Made by a program: the position numbers and the translations under genes. Of a stretch of DNA of 64,000 nt, positions 53,076 through 61,714 are shown in pieces. This stretch comes from Streptomyces xanthii (GTDB taxonomy: Bacteria > Actinomycetota > Actinomycetes > Streptomycetales > Streptomycetaceae), in contig NZ_CP061281.1 of NCBI RefSeq assembly GCF_014621695.1, forward strand, positions 4,526,001-4,590,000, in the 5' to 3' direction. The notes under the pieces are model-generated. The model worked only from the letters and a program-made list of their open reading frames with translations, had not been told where the DNA came from and searched no databases. Positions within the stretch are counted from its first letter, which is position 1. The number at the start of each line of letters is the position of its first letter.

Positions 53076-55208
53076 GTGCAGGAGAACGCGACAGAGGTGA
53101 CGGCCGCCGGGATCGCCCGGCTGGCCGGGGTCGGCCGCGCCGCGGTCAGCAACTGGCGGCGCCGCCACGCCGACTTCCCCAAGCCCGTCGGCGGCACCGA
53201 GACCAGCCCCTCCTTCGCGCTCGCCGAGGTCGAGGACTGGCTCCGCGCCCAGGGCAAGCTCGCCGAGGTCCCCCTGCGCGAGCGCGTCTGGCAGCAGCTC
53301 GCCGGACACCCCGCCGGCCCCGTCACCGCCCTCCTGCACGCCGGCGCCACCCTCCTCCTCGTCCACGACCGGCCCACCGAATGGCTCGCCCTGAGCGCCA
53401 CGGCCGACGACGAGGTCCTCGCCGAGGGGCTCTCCGTCTCCCTCGAAGGCGTCCTCACCCCGCGCTTCGGCCATGCCACCGAGCGCGCCGTCGCCACCCC
53501 GCGCCCCGCCGACCTGCGCCCCTCGATCCCCCTCCTGCGCGGCACCGCCGAACTCGCCGCCGAGCTCGGCGCCCGCCGCGCCTTCGCCTTCCTGCTCGGC
53601 CGTCACCTCGACGCCAACCCCCGGCAGTACACGCTGACCCCGCCGGGCCCCGCCGCACTGATGGCCGCCCTCGCCGGACCCACCGGCCCCGAGGGCGGCG
53701 GCACCGTCCTCGACCCGGCCTGCGGCACCGGCGCCCTCCTGCACGCCGCCCGCGGCCACGGCACCGGCCCCGCCCGCCGCCTCTACGGCCAGGACGCGTC
53801 CCCCGAACTCGCCGCACTCACCGCCCTGCGCCTCGCGCTCGACGGCCGCGAGGCCCCCGACGCCGCCCCCACCGTCCGCACCGCCGCCGCCGACACCCTG
53901 CGCGCCGACGCCCTCGCCGACGTCCGCGCCGACGTCGTCCTCGCCCACCCGCCGTTCAACGAGCGCGGCTGGGGCCACGAGGAGCTCGCCTACGACCCGC
54001 GCTGGGAGTACGGCCTGCCCGCCCGCACCGAGTCCGAACTGGCCTGGGTGCAGCACGCGTTGGCCCGCCTCAAGGACGGCGGCTCCGCCGTCCTGCTCAT
54101 GCCGCCCGCCGTCGCCTCCCGCCGCTCGGGCCGCCGCATCCGCGCCGACCTGCTGCGCCGCGGCGCCCTGCGCGGCGTCATCGCCCTGCCCGCCGGCGCC
54201 GTCCCGCCCAACAACGTGCCGCTCCACCTGTGGGTCCTGCGCCGCCCCACGGCAGCCGCCCCCGCCGCCCCCGAGCTCCTCCTCGTCGACACCACCGGCA
54301 CCGCCGAGGGCGACATGCGCGAGAAGCAGGCCTGGACCGCCGTCCAGGACGTCGTCCTCGACGCCTGGCACGCCTTCGACCGCGACGGCGCGCTGGCCGA
54401 ACGCCCCGGACTCGCCCGCTCCGTCCCCGTCATCGAACTGCTCGACGACGAGGTCGACCTCACCCCCGCCCGCCGCCTTCCCCCGCCCGCCGCGGGCACC
54501 GGCGGCGCCGCCGAACTGCGCACCGTGCGCGCCGACCTCGCCGACACCCTCCGCCTCACCACCGAGCTCACCCCGAAGCCCGGCGCCCCCGCGCCCGCCC
54601 CCGTGCGCTGGCCGCAGACCACGATCGGCGAACTCGCCCGCGCGGGCGCCCTGTCGCTGCGCACCGCCGCCACCGGAGGAACCCCGGGCGCCCCCGCGCG
54701 CGTACCCGTGCTCACCGACCACGACGTCCTCACCGGCACGGCGCCCTCCGGAACCCAGACCGGCGACGACGACCCCGTCCTCCTGGAGGCCGGCGACGTC
54801 GTCGTGCCCGTCGTCGGCGGCGGCGCCACCGCCCGCGTCGTCGACGAGGCCACCGCGGGCGCCGCCCTCGGCCGCGGCCTCGCTCTGCTGCGCCCCGACC
54901 CGGCCGCCCTCGACCCCTGGTTCCTCGCCGGCTTCCTGCGCTCCACCGCCAACAACCGCCAGGCCAGCAGCTACGCCTCCACCGCGACCCGGCTCGACGT
55001 GCGCCGCCTCCAGCTGCCCCGCCTGCCCCGCCCCGAACAGGCCCGCTACGGCGCCCGGTTCAAGGCCCTCGCCGCCTTCGAGGACGCCCTGCGCCAGGCC
55101 GCCCGCCTGGGCGAACAGCTCGTCCAGGGCCTCCACGACGGCCTCACCGACGGCACCCTCGACCCGTCCGGCGACCCGGCTCCCGGGCACGCCGCCGATC
55201 CGGAATGA
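53076..55208 (+). CDS. HTH / N6-type DNA methylase / specificity-domain fusion (motif altered)
   Basis: This 710-residue protein has three parts. An N-terminal helix-turn-helix (VTAAGIARLAGVGRAAVSNW, about residues 8-50) is followed by a methylase domain with the SAM motif DPACGTGALL (Asp213 on) and motif IV HPPFNE (His291, Pro292, Pro293, Phe294). A C-terminal region has type I specificity-subunit features (LDPWFLAGFLRSTANNRQAS, STATRLDVRRLQLPRLPRP). Active N6-adenine methylases have Asn, Asp or Ser at the first motif IV position; here it is His, so catalysis is in doubt. No restriction endonuclease, ATPase or separate S gene is adjacent. The start is GTG at 53076, preceded by GAGGGGAG. Confidence 0.85.
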   Translation: MQENATEVTAAGIARLAGVGRAAVSNWRRRHADFPKPVGGTETSPSFALAEVEDWLRAQGKLAEVPLRERVWQQLAGHPAGPVTALLHAGATLLLVHDRPTEWLALSATADDEVLAEGLSVSLEGVLTPRFGHATERAVATPRPADLRPSIPLLRGTAELAAELGARRAFAFLLGRHLDANPRQYTLTPPGPAALMAALAGPTGPEGGGTVLDPACGTGALLHAARGHGTGPARRLYGQDASPELAALTALRLALDGREAPDAAPTVRTAAADTLRADALADVRADVVLAHPPFNERGWGHEELAYDPRWEYGLPARTESELAWVQHALARLKDGGSAVLLMPPAVASRRSGRRIRADLLRRGALRGVIALPAGAVPPNNVPLHLWVLRRPTAAAPAAPELLLVDTTGTAEGDMREKQAWTAVQDVVLDAWHAFDRDGALAERPGLARSVPVIELLDDEVDLTPARRLPPPAAGTGGAAELRTVRADLADTLRLTTELTPKPGAPAPAPVRWPQTTIGELARAGALSLRTAATGGTPGAPARVPVLTDHDVLTGTAPSGTQTGDDDPVLLEAGDVVVPVVGGGATARVVDEATAGAALGRGLALLRPDPAALDPWFLAGFLRSTANNRQASSYASTATRLDVRRLQLPRLPRPEQARYGARFKALAAFEDALRQAARLGEQLVQGLHDGLTDGTLDPSGDPAPGHAADPE

Positions 55209-55318
55209 CCGGCACCACAAGGGCGGCCCCGACATCGGTTCGGTAGACGGGGGTCACGTTGTCCGAAGGGGCCGATACGCTCGTCGTACGAAGCAGCACG
55301 AGCGATCCAGGAGCAGTT

Positions 55319-55957
55319 ATGTACGGGCCCGGCGCCGCACCGCCCCCGCGCACCGATGGCGGGGTCGTCGCCATGCGCGTGCTGTTCGCCGCACTGTCCG
55401 TCCTCAGTTGCGGCCTGCTCGCCTCGGTCCCGCTGTTCCGGATCGCCTACCTGCGCAAGCGGACCCTCGACTGGGTGCTCGCGAGCGTCGCGCTGCCGGT
55501 CACCTTCGCCCTGTTCGCGGTCGTCGGCTCGCTGCCCGAGACGGACCGGCGCACCGATGTCGCGCTCGCGGCGATCCTGATCATCGGCGCCGCGTCCGCC
55601 GTGTACTTCGTCGTCTTCGACGTGCGCCGCGTGCAGGCGACGCCGCTCCCGGCCCCGTACCCGCCGACCGCCCAGACCGTCGGTTACGGCTACCCGCCCG
55701 TGCAGCACCAGCCGGCCCCGCAGCCCCCGTACACCCACCCGACCGTGTCGCAGACCGGCTTCGCCACGCACCAGACCCTCGGCGCCGCCCCTCAGCACCC
55801 CGCCCCGCAGCACGCGCACCCGACGCCGCCGCCGGTCCAGCCCCAGCCCCAGCAGCCCCAGGGCGAGCAGGGCCAGCCCCCGCACCGCATCGACCAGGTC
55901 CGCGCCGAGCTGGACGAGTTGAGCGACTACCTGCGCCAGCAGGACGGCGGCCGGTGA
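55319..55957 (+). CDS. Membrane protein cotranscribed with the Ser/Thr kinase
   Basis: This 212-residue protein has three membrane helices in its first half (VLFAALSVLSCGLLASVPLF, WVLASVALPVTFALFAVVGS and VALAAILIIGAASAVYFVVF). A cytoplasmic tail follows, rich in Pro, Gln and His (PQPPYTHPTV, QPQPQQPQGEQGQ), and a short acidic helix ends it (IDQVRAELDELSDYLRQQ). The gene ends in a GTGA overlap with the Ser/Thr kinase gene, so it is a likely partner or substrate of that kinase. The DUF assignment is unknown to me. Start ATG at 55319. Confidence 0.82.
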   Translation: MYGPGAAPPPRTDGGVVAMRVLFAALSVLSCGLLASVPLFRIAYLRKRTLDWVLASVALPVTFALFAVVGSLPETDRRTDVALAAILIIGAASAVYFVVFDVRRVQATPLPAPYPPTAQTVGYGYPPVQHQPAPQPPYTHPTVSQTGFATHQTLGAAPQHPAPQHAHPTPPPVQPQPQQPQGEQGQPPHRIDQVRAELDELSDYLRQQDGGR

Positions 55958-57489
55958 CCGCACTGCCCACGACCGGCGGCCGCGTCGTCGCCGGACGGTA
56001 CGAACTGTCCACGCTCATCGGCCAGGGCGGCATGGGCCAGGTCTGGACGGCCTACGACCAGCGCCTCGACCGCCGCGTCGCCGTCAAGCTGGTCCGCCCC
56101 GACCGCGTCGCCGGCGCCGAGGCCGAGGAACTGCGCCGCCGCTTCCTGCGCGAGTCCCGCGTCACCGCCCAGGTCGACCACCCCGGCCTCGTCACCGTGC
56201 ACGACGCGGGCAGCGAGGACGGCGATCTGTACCTCGTCATGCAGTACATCGACGGCTCCGACCTCGCCGACCACCTCGCCGAGCACACGCCCTACCCCTG
56301 GCCGTGGGCCGTGTCCGTCGCCGCCCAGCTGTGCGCTGTGCTGTCCGCCGTGCACGCCGTGCCGATCGTCCACCGCGACCTGAAGCCGCGCAACGTGATG
56401 GTGAAGAAGGACGGCACCCTCACCGTCCTCGACCTCGGCGTCGCATCCGTGCTCGACACCGACACCACCCGCCTCACCCACACCGGCTCGCCCATCGGCA
56501 CCCCCGCCTACATGGCGCCCGAGCAGGCCATGGGCGGCGCCGTCGGCCCGTACACGGACCTGTACGCCCTCGGCGTCCTGCTCCACGAACTGCTCAGCGG
56601 TGACGTCCCGTTCGCCGGCACCACCGCCCTCGGCATCCTCCACCGCCACCTCTACGAGGCCCCGGTCCCGCTGCGCCAACTGCGCCCCGAGGTGCCCGAG
56701 GCGCTCGAAGGCCTCGTCCTGCGCCTGCTCGCCAAGGACCCGCAGCACCGCCCCGCCTCCGCCCAGCAGACCTACGAGGAACTGCTGCCGCTGCTCCCGC
56801 CCCGCGGCGTCCCCACCGGCCGCCCCCTCGACCCCACCCGCCCCTTCCTGCGACCCCACGCCCCCTGGCCCGACCGCGCCCTCACCCCCGCACCGCAGCC
56901 CGCCGGCGCCGACGTCCAGGGCGAGCGCCCCGACGTCGCCCGCGCCGTCGACGAGGTCAAGCGGCTGCTCGGCGAGGGCCGCATCACCCAGGCCGTCGAC
57001 ATCCTCGGCGCGATCCTGCCCGCCGCGGCCGCCCAGCACGGCGAGCACTCACCCGTCGTCCGCACCCTGCGCAAGCAGTACGCGGCCACGCTCATGGACG
57101 ACGGCCAGTACCGCCGCGCCCTGCCCGAGCTGCGCCGGCTCGCCGACGAGCGGGCCTCCGAGGCCGGCCACGCCGACCCGCAGTCGCTCCAGTTCCGCTA
57201 CGAGGTCGCCCAGTGCCTCGAAGCCCTCGGCGAACCGGCCGCGGCCCTCGCCGAGTACCGCTCCCTCCTTCCGTACTACGAGAACCAGTACGCGACGACC
57301 GACATGCGGCTCGCCCTCGAAGTGCGCCGCCGCATAGGACAGTTGCTGCTCGCCGTCGGCGACCGGGGTGCCGCGCAGGAGACCCTGGTCCGCCTCCTGC
57401 ACGACGCCGAGCGCCTCCACGGGCCCGCCCACCCGTTCCCCGGCGAGGTCCGCCGCACCCTGCAATGGCTCGGACAAGTGCGCGGCTGA
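55954..57489 (+). CDS. Soluble Ser/Thr protein kinase with a C-terminal TPR-like domain
   Basis: This 511-residue protein has an N-terminal Hanks-type kinase domain (residues 1-275). It has the glycine-rich loop IGQGGMGQVW, the catalytic Lys45 in VAVKLV, HRDLKPRN (His140, Arg141, Asp142), and DLG in place of the usual DFG (Asp160 in LDLGVAS). The activation-loop end is GTPAYMAPEQA. Residues about 330-505 form helical repeats like TPR units (VKRLLGEGRITQAVDILGAI, YRRALPELRRLADERASEAG). There is no membrane helix or PASTA domain, unlike PknB. It is coupled to the membrane protein gene at 55319, which may tether it. Confidence 0.93.
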   Translation: MTALPTTGGRVVAGRYELSTLIGQGGMGQVWTAYDQRLDRRVAVKLVRPDRVAGAEAEELRRRFLRESRVTAQVDHPGLVTVHDAGSEDGDLYLVMQYIDGSDLADHLAEHTPYPWPWAVSVAAQLCAVLSAVHAVPIVHRDLKPRNVMVKKDGTLTVLDLGVASVLDTDTTRLTHTGSPIGTPAYMAPEQAMGGAVGPYTDLYALGVLLHELLSGDVPFAGTTALGILHRHLYEAPVPLRQLRPEVPEALEGLVLRLLAKDPQHRPASAQQTYEELLPLLPPRGVPTGRPLDPTRPFLRPHAPWPDRALTPAPQPAGADVQGERPDVARAVDEVKRLLGEGRITQAVDILGAILPAAAAQHGEHSPVVRTLRKQYAATLMDDGQYRRALPELRRLADERASEAGHADPQSLQFRYEVAQCLEALGEPAAALAEYRSLLPYYENQYATTDMRLALEVRRRIGQLLLAVGDRGAAQETLVRLLHDAERLHGPAHPFPGEVRRTLQWLGQVRG

Positions 57490-57587
57490 CCCGCCCGGGC
57501 GGAGTTCAGTGCCCCAACTCCCTGCGAATCGTTGTCGAATAGGTGGCCGAGCACGCGGTCACTGCCTAACATCGATCAACGCCGGAC

Positions 57588-57607
57588 TTTGTGCACCGAA
57601 GCACAAA
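57588..57607 (+). promoter_or_regulatory. Small hairpin in the leader of the SurA-like gene
   Basis: TTTGTGC (57588-57594), ACCGAA loop and GCACAAA (57601-57607) form a perfect 7-bp stem 9 nt before the ribosome binding site. It could be an operator or a 5' RNA structure. Confidence 0.4.
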
Positions 57608-57628
57608 CTGCTCGCAGGGAGGCCCACC

Positions 57629-58294
57629 TTGCACCGCCGCAACAGCCGCCGCACCGCGCTCGTCCTGTCCGCCGCCGCACTCGCCGCGACGCCCTTCCTC
57701 ACCGCCTGCGGGAACGAGGCGCACCCGGGTGCCGCGGCCGTCGTCGGCGGCCAGCGCATCACCGTCTCCCAGCTGGACGCCCGGGTCACCGAGGTCCGCG
57801 ACGCCCAGCAGGCCGCCACCCGCGGCGACGCCCAGTACAGCCAGGCGGTGGCCCAGAGCGGCCCCCTCACCCGCAGCACCCTCAACGCGATGGTGCGCAC
57901 CCGCGTCCTGCACCGCGCCGCCACCGACGCGGGCGTCACCGTCACCCGCGCCGAGACCCAGGCCAAGCGCGCCGAGTACGAGAAGCAGGTCGGCGGCGCC
58001 GAGCAGCTGAAGGCCGCGTTCCTCCAGCAGTTCAACATCCCGCCGCAGCGGCTCACCGAGGCGATGCGCAGCGAGGTCGAGGCCGGCAAGCTCATCGAGG
58101 CGATCGGCGCCGACCCGCAGACCCCGCAGGGCCAGGCCGCCTTCGCCAAGGCCCTCGCCGACGCCTCGAAGGAACTGGGCGTCTCGCTCAACCCCCGCTA
58201 CGGCACGTGGGACGCGAAGGGCAACAAGGCGACCGACGCGCGGGTGCCGTGGTTGAACCAGGTGACGAAGCAGGCCCCGACCCAGCCCGCGTAG
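57629..58294 (+). CDS. Lipoprotein with SurA N-terminal-like domain
   Basis: This 221-residue protein has a lipoprotein signal: basic start (HRRNSRR), hydrophobic core (TALVLSAAALAATPF) and lipobox LTAC at about residue 27. The mature part (VVGGQRITVSQLDARVTEVR and similar) matches SurA N-terminal chaperone domains. The parvulin isomerase domain is absent. It would act as a cell-surface folding factor. The start is an unusual TTG at 57629, chosen because AGGGAGG (57616-57622) lies 6 nt upstream and no ATG or GTG exists before the signal. A repeat element follows the gene. Confidence 0.88.
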   Translation: MHRRNSRRTALVLSAAALAATPFLTACGNEAHPGAAAVVGGQRITVSQLDARVTEVRDAQQAATRGDAQYSQAVAQSGPLTRSTLNAMVRTRVLHRAATDAGVTVTRAETQAKRAEYEKQVGGAEQLKAAFLQQFNIPPQRLTEAMRSEVEAGKLIEAIGADPQTPQGQAAFAKALADASKELGVSLNPRYGTWDAKGNKATDARVPWLNQVTKQAPTQPA

Positions 58295-58330
58295 GCGCTG
58301 CCGCGCGGGGGGCGGGATTTCGGGTGCGGC

Positions 58331-58465
58331 CCGGTGGGGGCTGGTCGCGCAGTTCCCCGCGCCCCTGAAGGCGAGCGGCTTCGCCGCGCAGCCTTCATCG
58401 GGGAAATGCGCCCGAAGGGCATGCATTTCAGGGGCGCGGGGAACTGCGCGACCAGCCCCCACCGG
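58331..58465. repeat. Dispersed inverted-repeat element, copy 5 (perfect arms)
   Basis: Arms 58331-58367 and 58429-58465 are perfect 37-bp inverted repeats identical in sequence to those of copy 4. The interior differs slightly (GCGAGCGGCTTCGCCGC, 58371-58387). It lies between the SurA-like and rhomboid genes. Confidence 0.9.
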
Positions 58466-58549
58466 CCCGCAGACGCCGAACCCCCGCCCCCGGCAGACGC
58501 GCAGCGCGCCCCCGCACCGACTCCGCGCCCCTTCTGACAGGCTTCCCGC

Positions 58550-59236
58550 ATGAACCTGCACAGCGAGATGCTCTACGGGTGCGCGGCCGTCGTCGTCGTG
58601 GTCGGCGTACGCGTGCTGGCGGCGATCGCGGTCCTCGGCGACCGGGACACCCAGGAGACCCGGGACACCGGCGAGACCTCGCCACCGCAGGCGCTGCTGA
58701 GGGCATGGCGGCGACCCCTCCCGTGGGCCGCCGCACTCCTCGTCGCCGTCATGGTGGCCTTCGGCATCGCGCAACTCGCCGCGCCCGGGGTGATCGACGC
58801 CCTGGGACGGCAGCCGCACGGCGACTGGTGGCGAGCCGGCACCGCCCTGCTCGTCCAGTCCTCCGGCTGGTTCCAGCTCCTGTTCAACCTGGCGGCCCTC
58901 GTGACCGTCGCCCCCGTCGCGGAACGGCACTTCGGTCCCGTCCGCACGCTGATGATCTTCGCGCTCAGCGGAGTCACCGCGCAGGCCGTCAGCATGTCCG
59001 GCTGGAGCCCCACCGGAGGCGGCGACTCCGTCGCGATCTGCGGCCTCGTCGGCGCGCTCGCCACCTGGTACGCACTGCGCGGCACCGACCTCCTCCTGCG
59101 CCGGACCGCACCCCTCGTCCCCCTCGCCGGCCTCGTCCTGTGCCTGCTGACCAACAACCATGGCGTCGGCCTCCTCATGGGCTCCCTCCTCGGCGCCGGA
59201 CTCGCCCTTCCCGCGCGCCGGCCCCTGGCGGCCTGA
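58550..59236 (+). CDS. Rhomboid-family intramembrane protease
   Basis: This 228-residue protein has about six membrane helices. WWRAGTALLVQSSGWFQLLF matches the rhomboid segment that begins WWR and ends in HLLxN, here with changes. The catalytic Ser160 lies in GGGDSVAICG (variant of GxSxx) and the catalytic His204 in NNHGVGLLMG, so the dyad is intact. Rhomboids cut membrane proteins within the bilayer. The substrate is unknown. It is followed after about 34 bp by mazG. Confidence 0.85.
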   Translation: MNLHSEMLYGCAAVVVVVGVRVLAAIAVLGDRDTQETRDTGETSPPQALLRAWRRPLPWAAALLVAVMVAFGIAQLAAPGVIDALGRQPHGDWWRAGTALLVQSSGWFQLLFNLAALVTVAPVAERHFGPVRTLMIFALSGVTAQAVSMSGWSPTGGGDSVAICGLVGALATWYALRGTDLLLRRTAPLVPLAGLVLCLLTNNHGVGLLMGSLLGAGLALPARRPLAA

Positions 59237-59269
59237 CCGGACACCGGCGCCCTGCGTTACGTTCGAACC

Positions 59270-60262
59270 GTGAACGACACCACCAGCACCGCCGGCCGCA
59301 TCGTCCTGCTCACCACCAGCCACCGCGTCGCCCCCGGACTCCTGTCCTGGCAGGCCTGGCAGGTGCTGCGCGCCGCCGACGAGGTGCTGTGCGCCGACCC
59401 CGGCCACCCGCAGCTGCCGTACCTCAAGGAGGCCGGCGTCGAGCCCCGGCTCACCGCCGTCACCGCCCGCGAGCTCGTCGACCGGTGCGCCGACGGCGGC
59501 CGCACCGTCGTCGTCCTCGCCTCCGCCGACGGCGACCGCCGCCTCACCGACGGCCTCGCGACCCTCGCCGGGTCCGGCCGCGAGCAGATGCCGTCCCTCG
59601 AACTGCTCCCCGGCTCCTACGACCTCCCCGGCGCCCGCCTCCTCGACCTCGTCCAGGTCATGGACCGCATCCGCCGCGAATGCCCCTGGTCGCAGCTGCG
59701 CACCCACGAGGACCTCGCCAAGTACGCCATCGAGGAGGCGTACGAACTCGTCGAGGCCATCGAGACCGACGACCGCGAAGAGCTCCGCGAGGAGCTCGGC
59801 GACGTCCTCCTCCAGGTCGTCTTCCACGCCCGCATCGCCGAGGAGGCCACCGGCGACGACGAGCCCTTCTCCATCGACGACGTCGCCGGCGGCATCGTCA
59901 CCAAGCTCATCCACCGCCACCCGCACGTCTTCGGCGACGAGAGCGCGGCGACGCCGGAGGAGGTCCGGGAGATCTGGCTGCGCCGCAAGGGCGAGGCGAA
60001 GCAGCGCGCCTCCGTCACCGACGGCGTCCCCGTCGGCCAGCCCGGCCTCGCCCTCGCCGCGAAGCTCGGCTCCCGCGTCCGCACCGCCGGACTCGACGTG
60101 CCGCTGCCCGCCGGCACCGGCGTCGGCTACGAACTCCTCGCCCTCGCCCTGCGCGCCGAGGCCGACGGCGTCGACCCCGAGGCCGCCCTGCGCGCCGCCG
60201 CCCGCGCCTACCGCGACGCGGTCCGTGCCGCCGAAGGCCTCCCGGATACGGTCGAGGAGTGA
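59270..60262 (+). CDS. mazG: MazG nucleotide pyrophosphohydrolase
   Basis: This 330-residue protein hydrolyses nucleoside triphosphates to monophosphates, removing abnormal nucleotides. The MazG core has WSQLRTHEDLAKYAIEEAYE, with EEAYEL as the first metal-binding box, and EELGDVLLQVVFHARIAEE as the second. The N-terminal 110 residues (VLLTTSHRVAPGLLSWQAW) resemble the SAM/tetrapyrrole methylase domain fused in many actinobacterial MazG proteins, here reduced. The C-terminal region includes KGEAKQRASVTDGVP. GTG start at 59270. It is coupled to the P450 gene by a GTGA overlap. Confidence 0.9.
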   Translation: MNDTTSTAGRIVLLTTSHRVAPGLLSWQAWQVLRAADEVLCADPGHPQLPYLKEAGVEPRLTAVTARELVDRCADGGRTVVVLASADGDRRLTDGLATLAGSGREQMPSLELLPGSYDLPGARLLDLVQVMDRIRRECPWSQLRTHEDLAKYAIEEAYELVEAIETDDREELREELGDVLLQVVFHARIAEEATGDDEPFSIDDVAGGIVTKLIHRHPHVFGDESAATPEEVREIWLRRKGEAKQRASVTDGVPVGQPGLALAAKLGSRVRTAGLDVPLPAGTGVGYELLALALRAEADGVDPEAALRAAARAYRDAVRAAEGLPDTVEE

Positions 60263-61530
60263 CGCAGAGCCCCACCCCCGCCGAGATGCCCGAACTCTTC
60301 ACCTGGGAGTTCGCGAGCGACCCGTACCCCGCCTACGCCTGGCTGCGCGAGCACGCACCCGTGCACCGCACGACCCTGCCCAGCGGGGTCGAGGCCTGGC
60401 TGGTCACCCGGTACGCGGACGCCCGCCAGGCCCTCGCCGACCAGCGGCTCAGCAAGAACCCGGAGCACCACGACGAGCCCTCCCACGCCAAGGGCAAGAC
60501 GGGCATCCCCGGCGAGCGCAAGGCCGAGCTGATGACCCACCTCCTGAACATCGACCCGCCGGACCACACCCGGCTGCGCCGTCTCGTCTCCAAGGCCTTC
60601 ACCCCGCGCCGCGTCGCCGAGTTCGCTCCCCGTGTCCAGGAGCTGACGGACGACCTCATCGACCGCTTCGCTGCGAAGGGCGAGGCGGACCTGATCCACG
60701 ACTTCGCCTTCCCCCTCCCCATCTACGCGATCTGCGACCTCCTCGGCGTCCCCCGCGAGGACCAGGACGACTTCCGCGACTGGGCGGGCATGATGATCCG
60801 GCACGGCGGGGGGCCACGGGGCGGGGTCGCCCGGGCCGTCAAAAAGATCCGCGCCTATCTGGTCGACCTCATCCACCGCAAGCGCGCCGCTCTGGACGAA
60901 GGCGCCGACGACCTGATCTCGGGCCTGATCCGCGCCTCCGACCACGGCGAGCACCTCACGGAGAACGAGGCGGCGGCGATGTGTTTCGTGCTGCTGCTGG
61001 CCGGCTTCGAGACGACCATCAACCTGATCGGCAACGGCACGTACTCACTGCTGAGGAACCCGGATCAGTTCGACCGTCTGACCGACTCGCTCGCCCGGGG
61101 CGACGACGCGTTCCTCGACACCGCGCTGGAGGAACTGCTGCGCTATGACGGGCCGGTGGAGTTGGCCACCTGGCGATTCGCCACCCAGCCGCTGCAGATC
61201 GGCGGCCAGGACATCGCGAAGGGCGATCCCGTCCTGGTGGTTCTGGCCGCTGCCAACCGCGACCCCGCCCGTTTCGACGACCCTGATGTGCTCGACCTGA
61301 GCCGCGGCACCAACCCACACCTCGGCTACGGGCACGGGATCCATTACTGCCTGGGCGCCCCGTTGGCCCGCCTCGAAGCCCGTACCGCCCTGGCGACCTT
61401 GCTGGCCCGGCTGCCGGATCTGCACCTGGCTGCCGACCCCGCCGACCTGCGCTGGCGCGGCGGGCTCATCATGCGGGGCCTCAGAAACCTCCCGGTGGCC
61501 TTCACCCCCGAGCACAGCAAGCATTCCTGA
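60259..61530 (+). CDS. Cytochrome P450
   Basis: This 423-residue soluble haem monooxygenase has the I-helix motif AGFETT (Ala248 to Thr253), the ExxR motif EELLRYDGP and the haem-ligand loop GYGHGIHYCLG with Cys364. The fold resembles CYP107-type bacterial enzymes. Substrate unknown. It starts with GTG inside the mazG stop (GTGA), so the two are cotranscribed, which is curious for unrelated reactions. No ferredoxin or reductase gene is next to it. The 3' third uses noticeably more G- or T-ending codons than the 5' part, a mild compositional shift near the edge of the accessory region. Confidence 0.92.
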   Translation: MTQSPTPAEMPELFTWEFASDPYPAYAWLREHAPVHRTTLPSGVEAWLVTRYADARQALADQRLSKNPEHHDEPSHAKGKTGIPGERKAELMTHLLNIDPPDHTRLRRLVSKAFTPRRVAEFAPRVQELTDDLIDRFAAKGEADLIHDFAFPLPIYAICDLLGVPREDQDDFRDWAGMMIRHGGGPRGGVARAVKKIRAYLVDLIHRKRAALDEGADDLISGLIRASDHGEHLTENEAAAMCFVLLLAGFETTINLIGNGTYSLLRNPDQFDRLTDSLARGDDAFLDTALEELLRYDGPVELATWRFATQPLQIGGQDIAKGDPVLVVLAAANRDPARFDDPDVLDLSRGTNPHLGYGHGIHYCLGAPLARLEARTALATLLARLPDLHLAADPADLRWRGGLIMRGLRNLPVAFTPEHSKHS

Positions 61531-61625
61531 CCTGCCTCCGAGAAAGAGGTGATATCGGGAACCGGGGGAATTTACTGATGCGCACACTTCGATGAGGGGT
61601 CCGAATTACGATCACCCCTACATGG

Positions 61626-61657
61626 CACGGCCCCGGAGCGGGAACTCCGGGGCCGTG
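61626..61657. terminator. Terminator after the P450 gene
   Basis: CACGGCCCCGGAG (61626-61638) and CTCCGGGGCCGTG (61645-61657) form a perfect 13-bp stem with the loop CGGGAA. It separates the P450 operon from the recombinase gene. Confidence 0.88.
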
Positions 61658-61714
61658 TGAATCCCGGCGGTGTCCTACCACCCCGGGCTTGGCACAGTCG
61701 CGGAAGGACTGAAC

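Noticed and set aside
53076..55208. Type I or BREX/Pgl restriction system
   Set aside because: No restriction subunit, ATPase, phosphatase or kinase of such a system is adjacent. The kinase two genes on (55954) is a Hanks-type signalling kinase, not PglW.
57629..61530. Biosynthetic gene cluster around the P450
   Set aside because: No synthase, ligase or tailoring genes surround it. Neighbours are housekeeping or quality-control genes.
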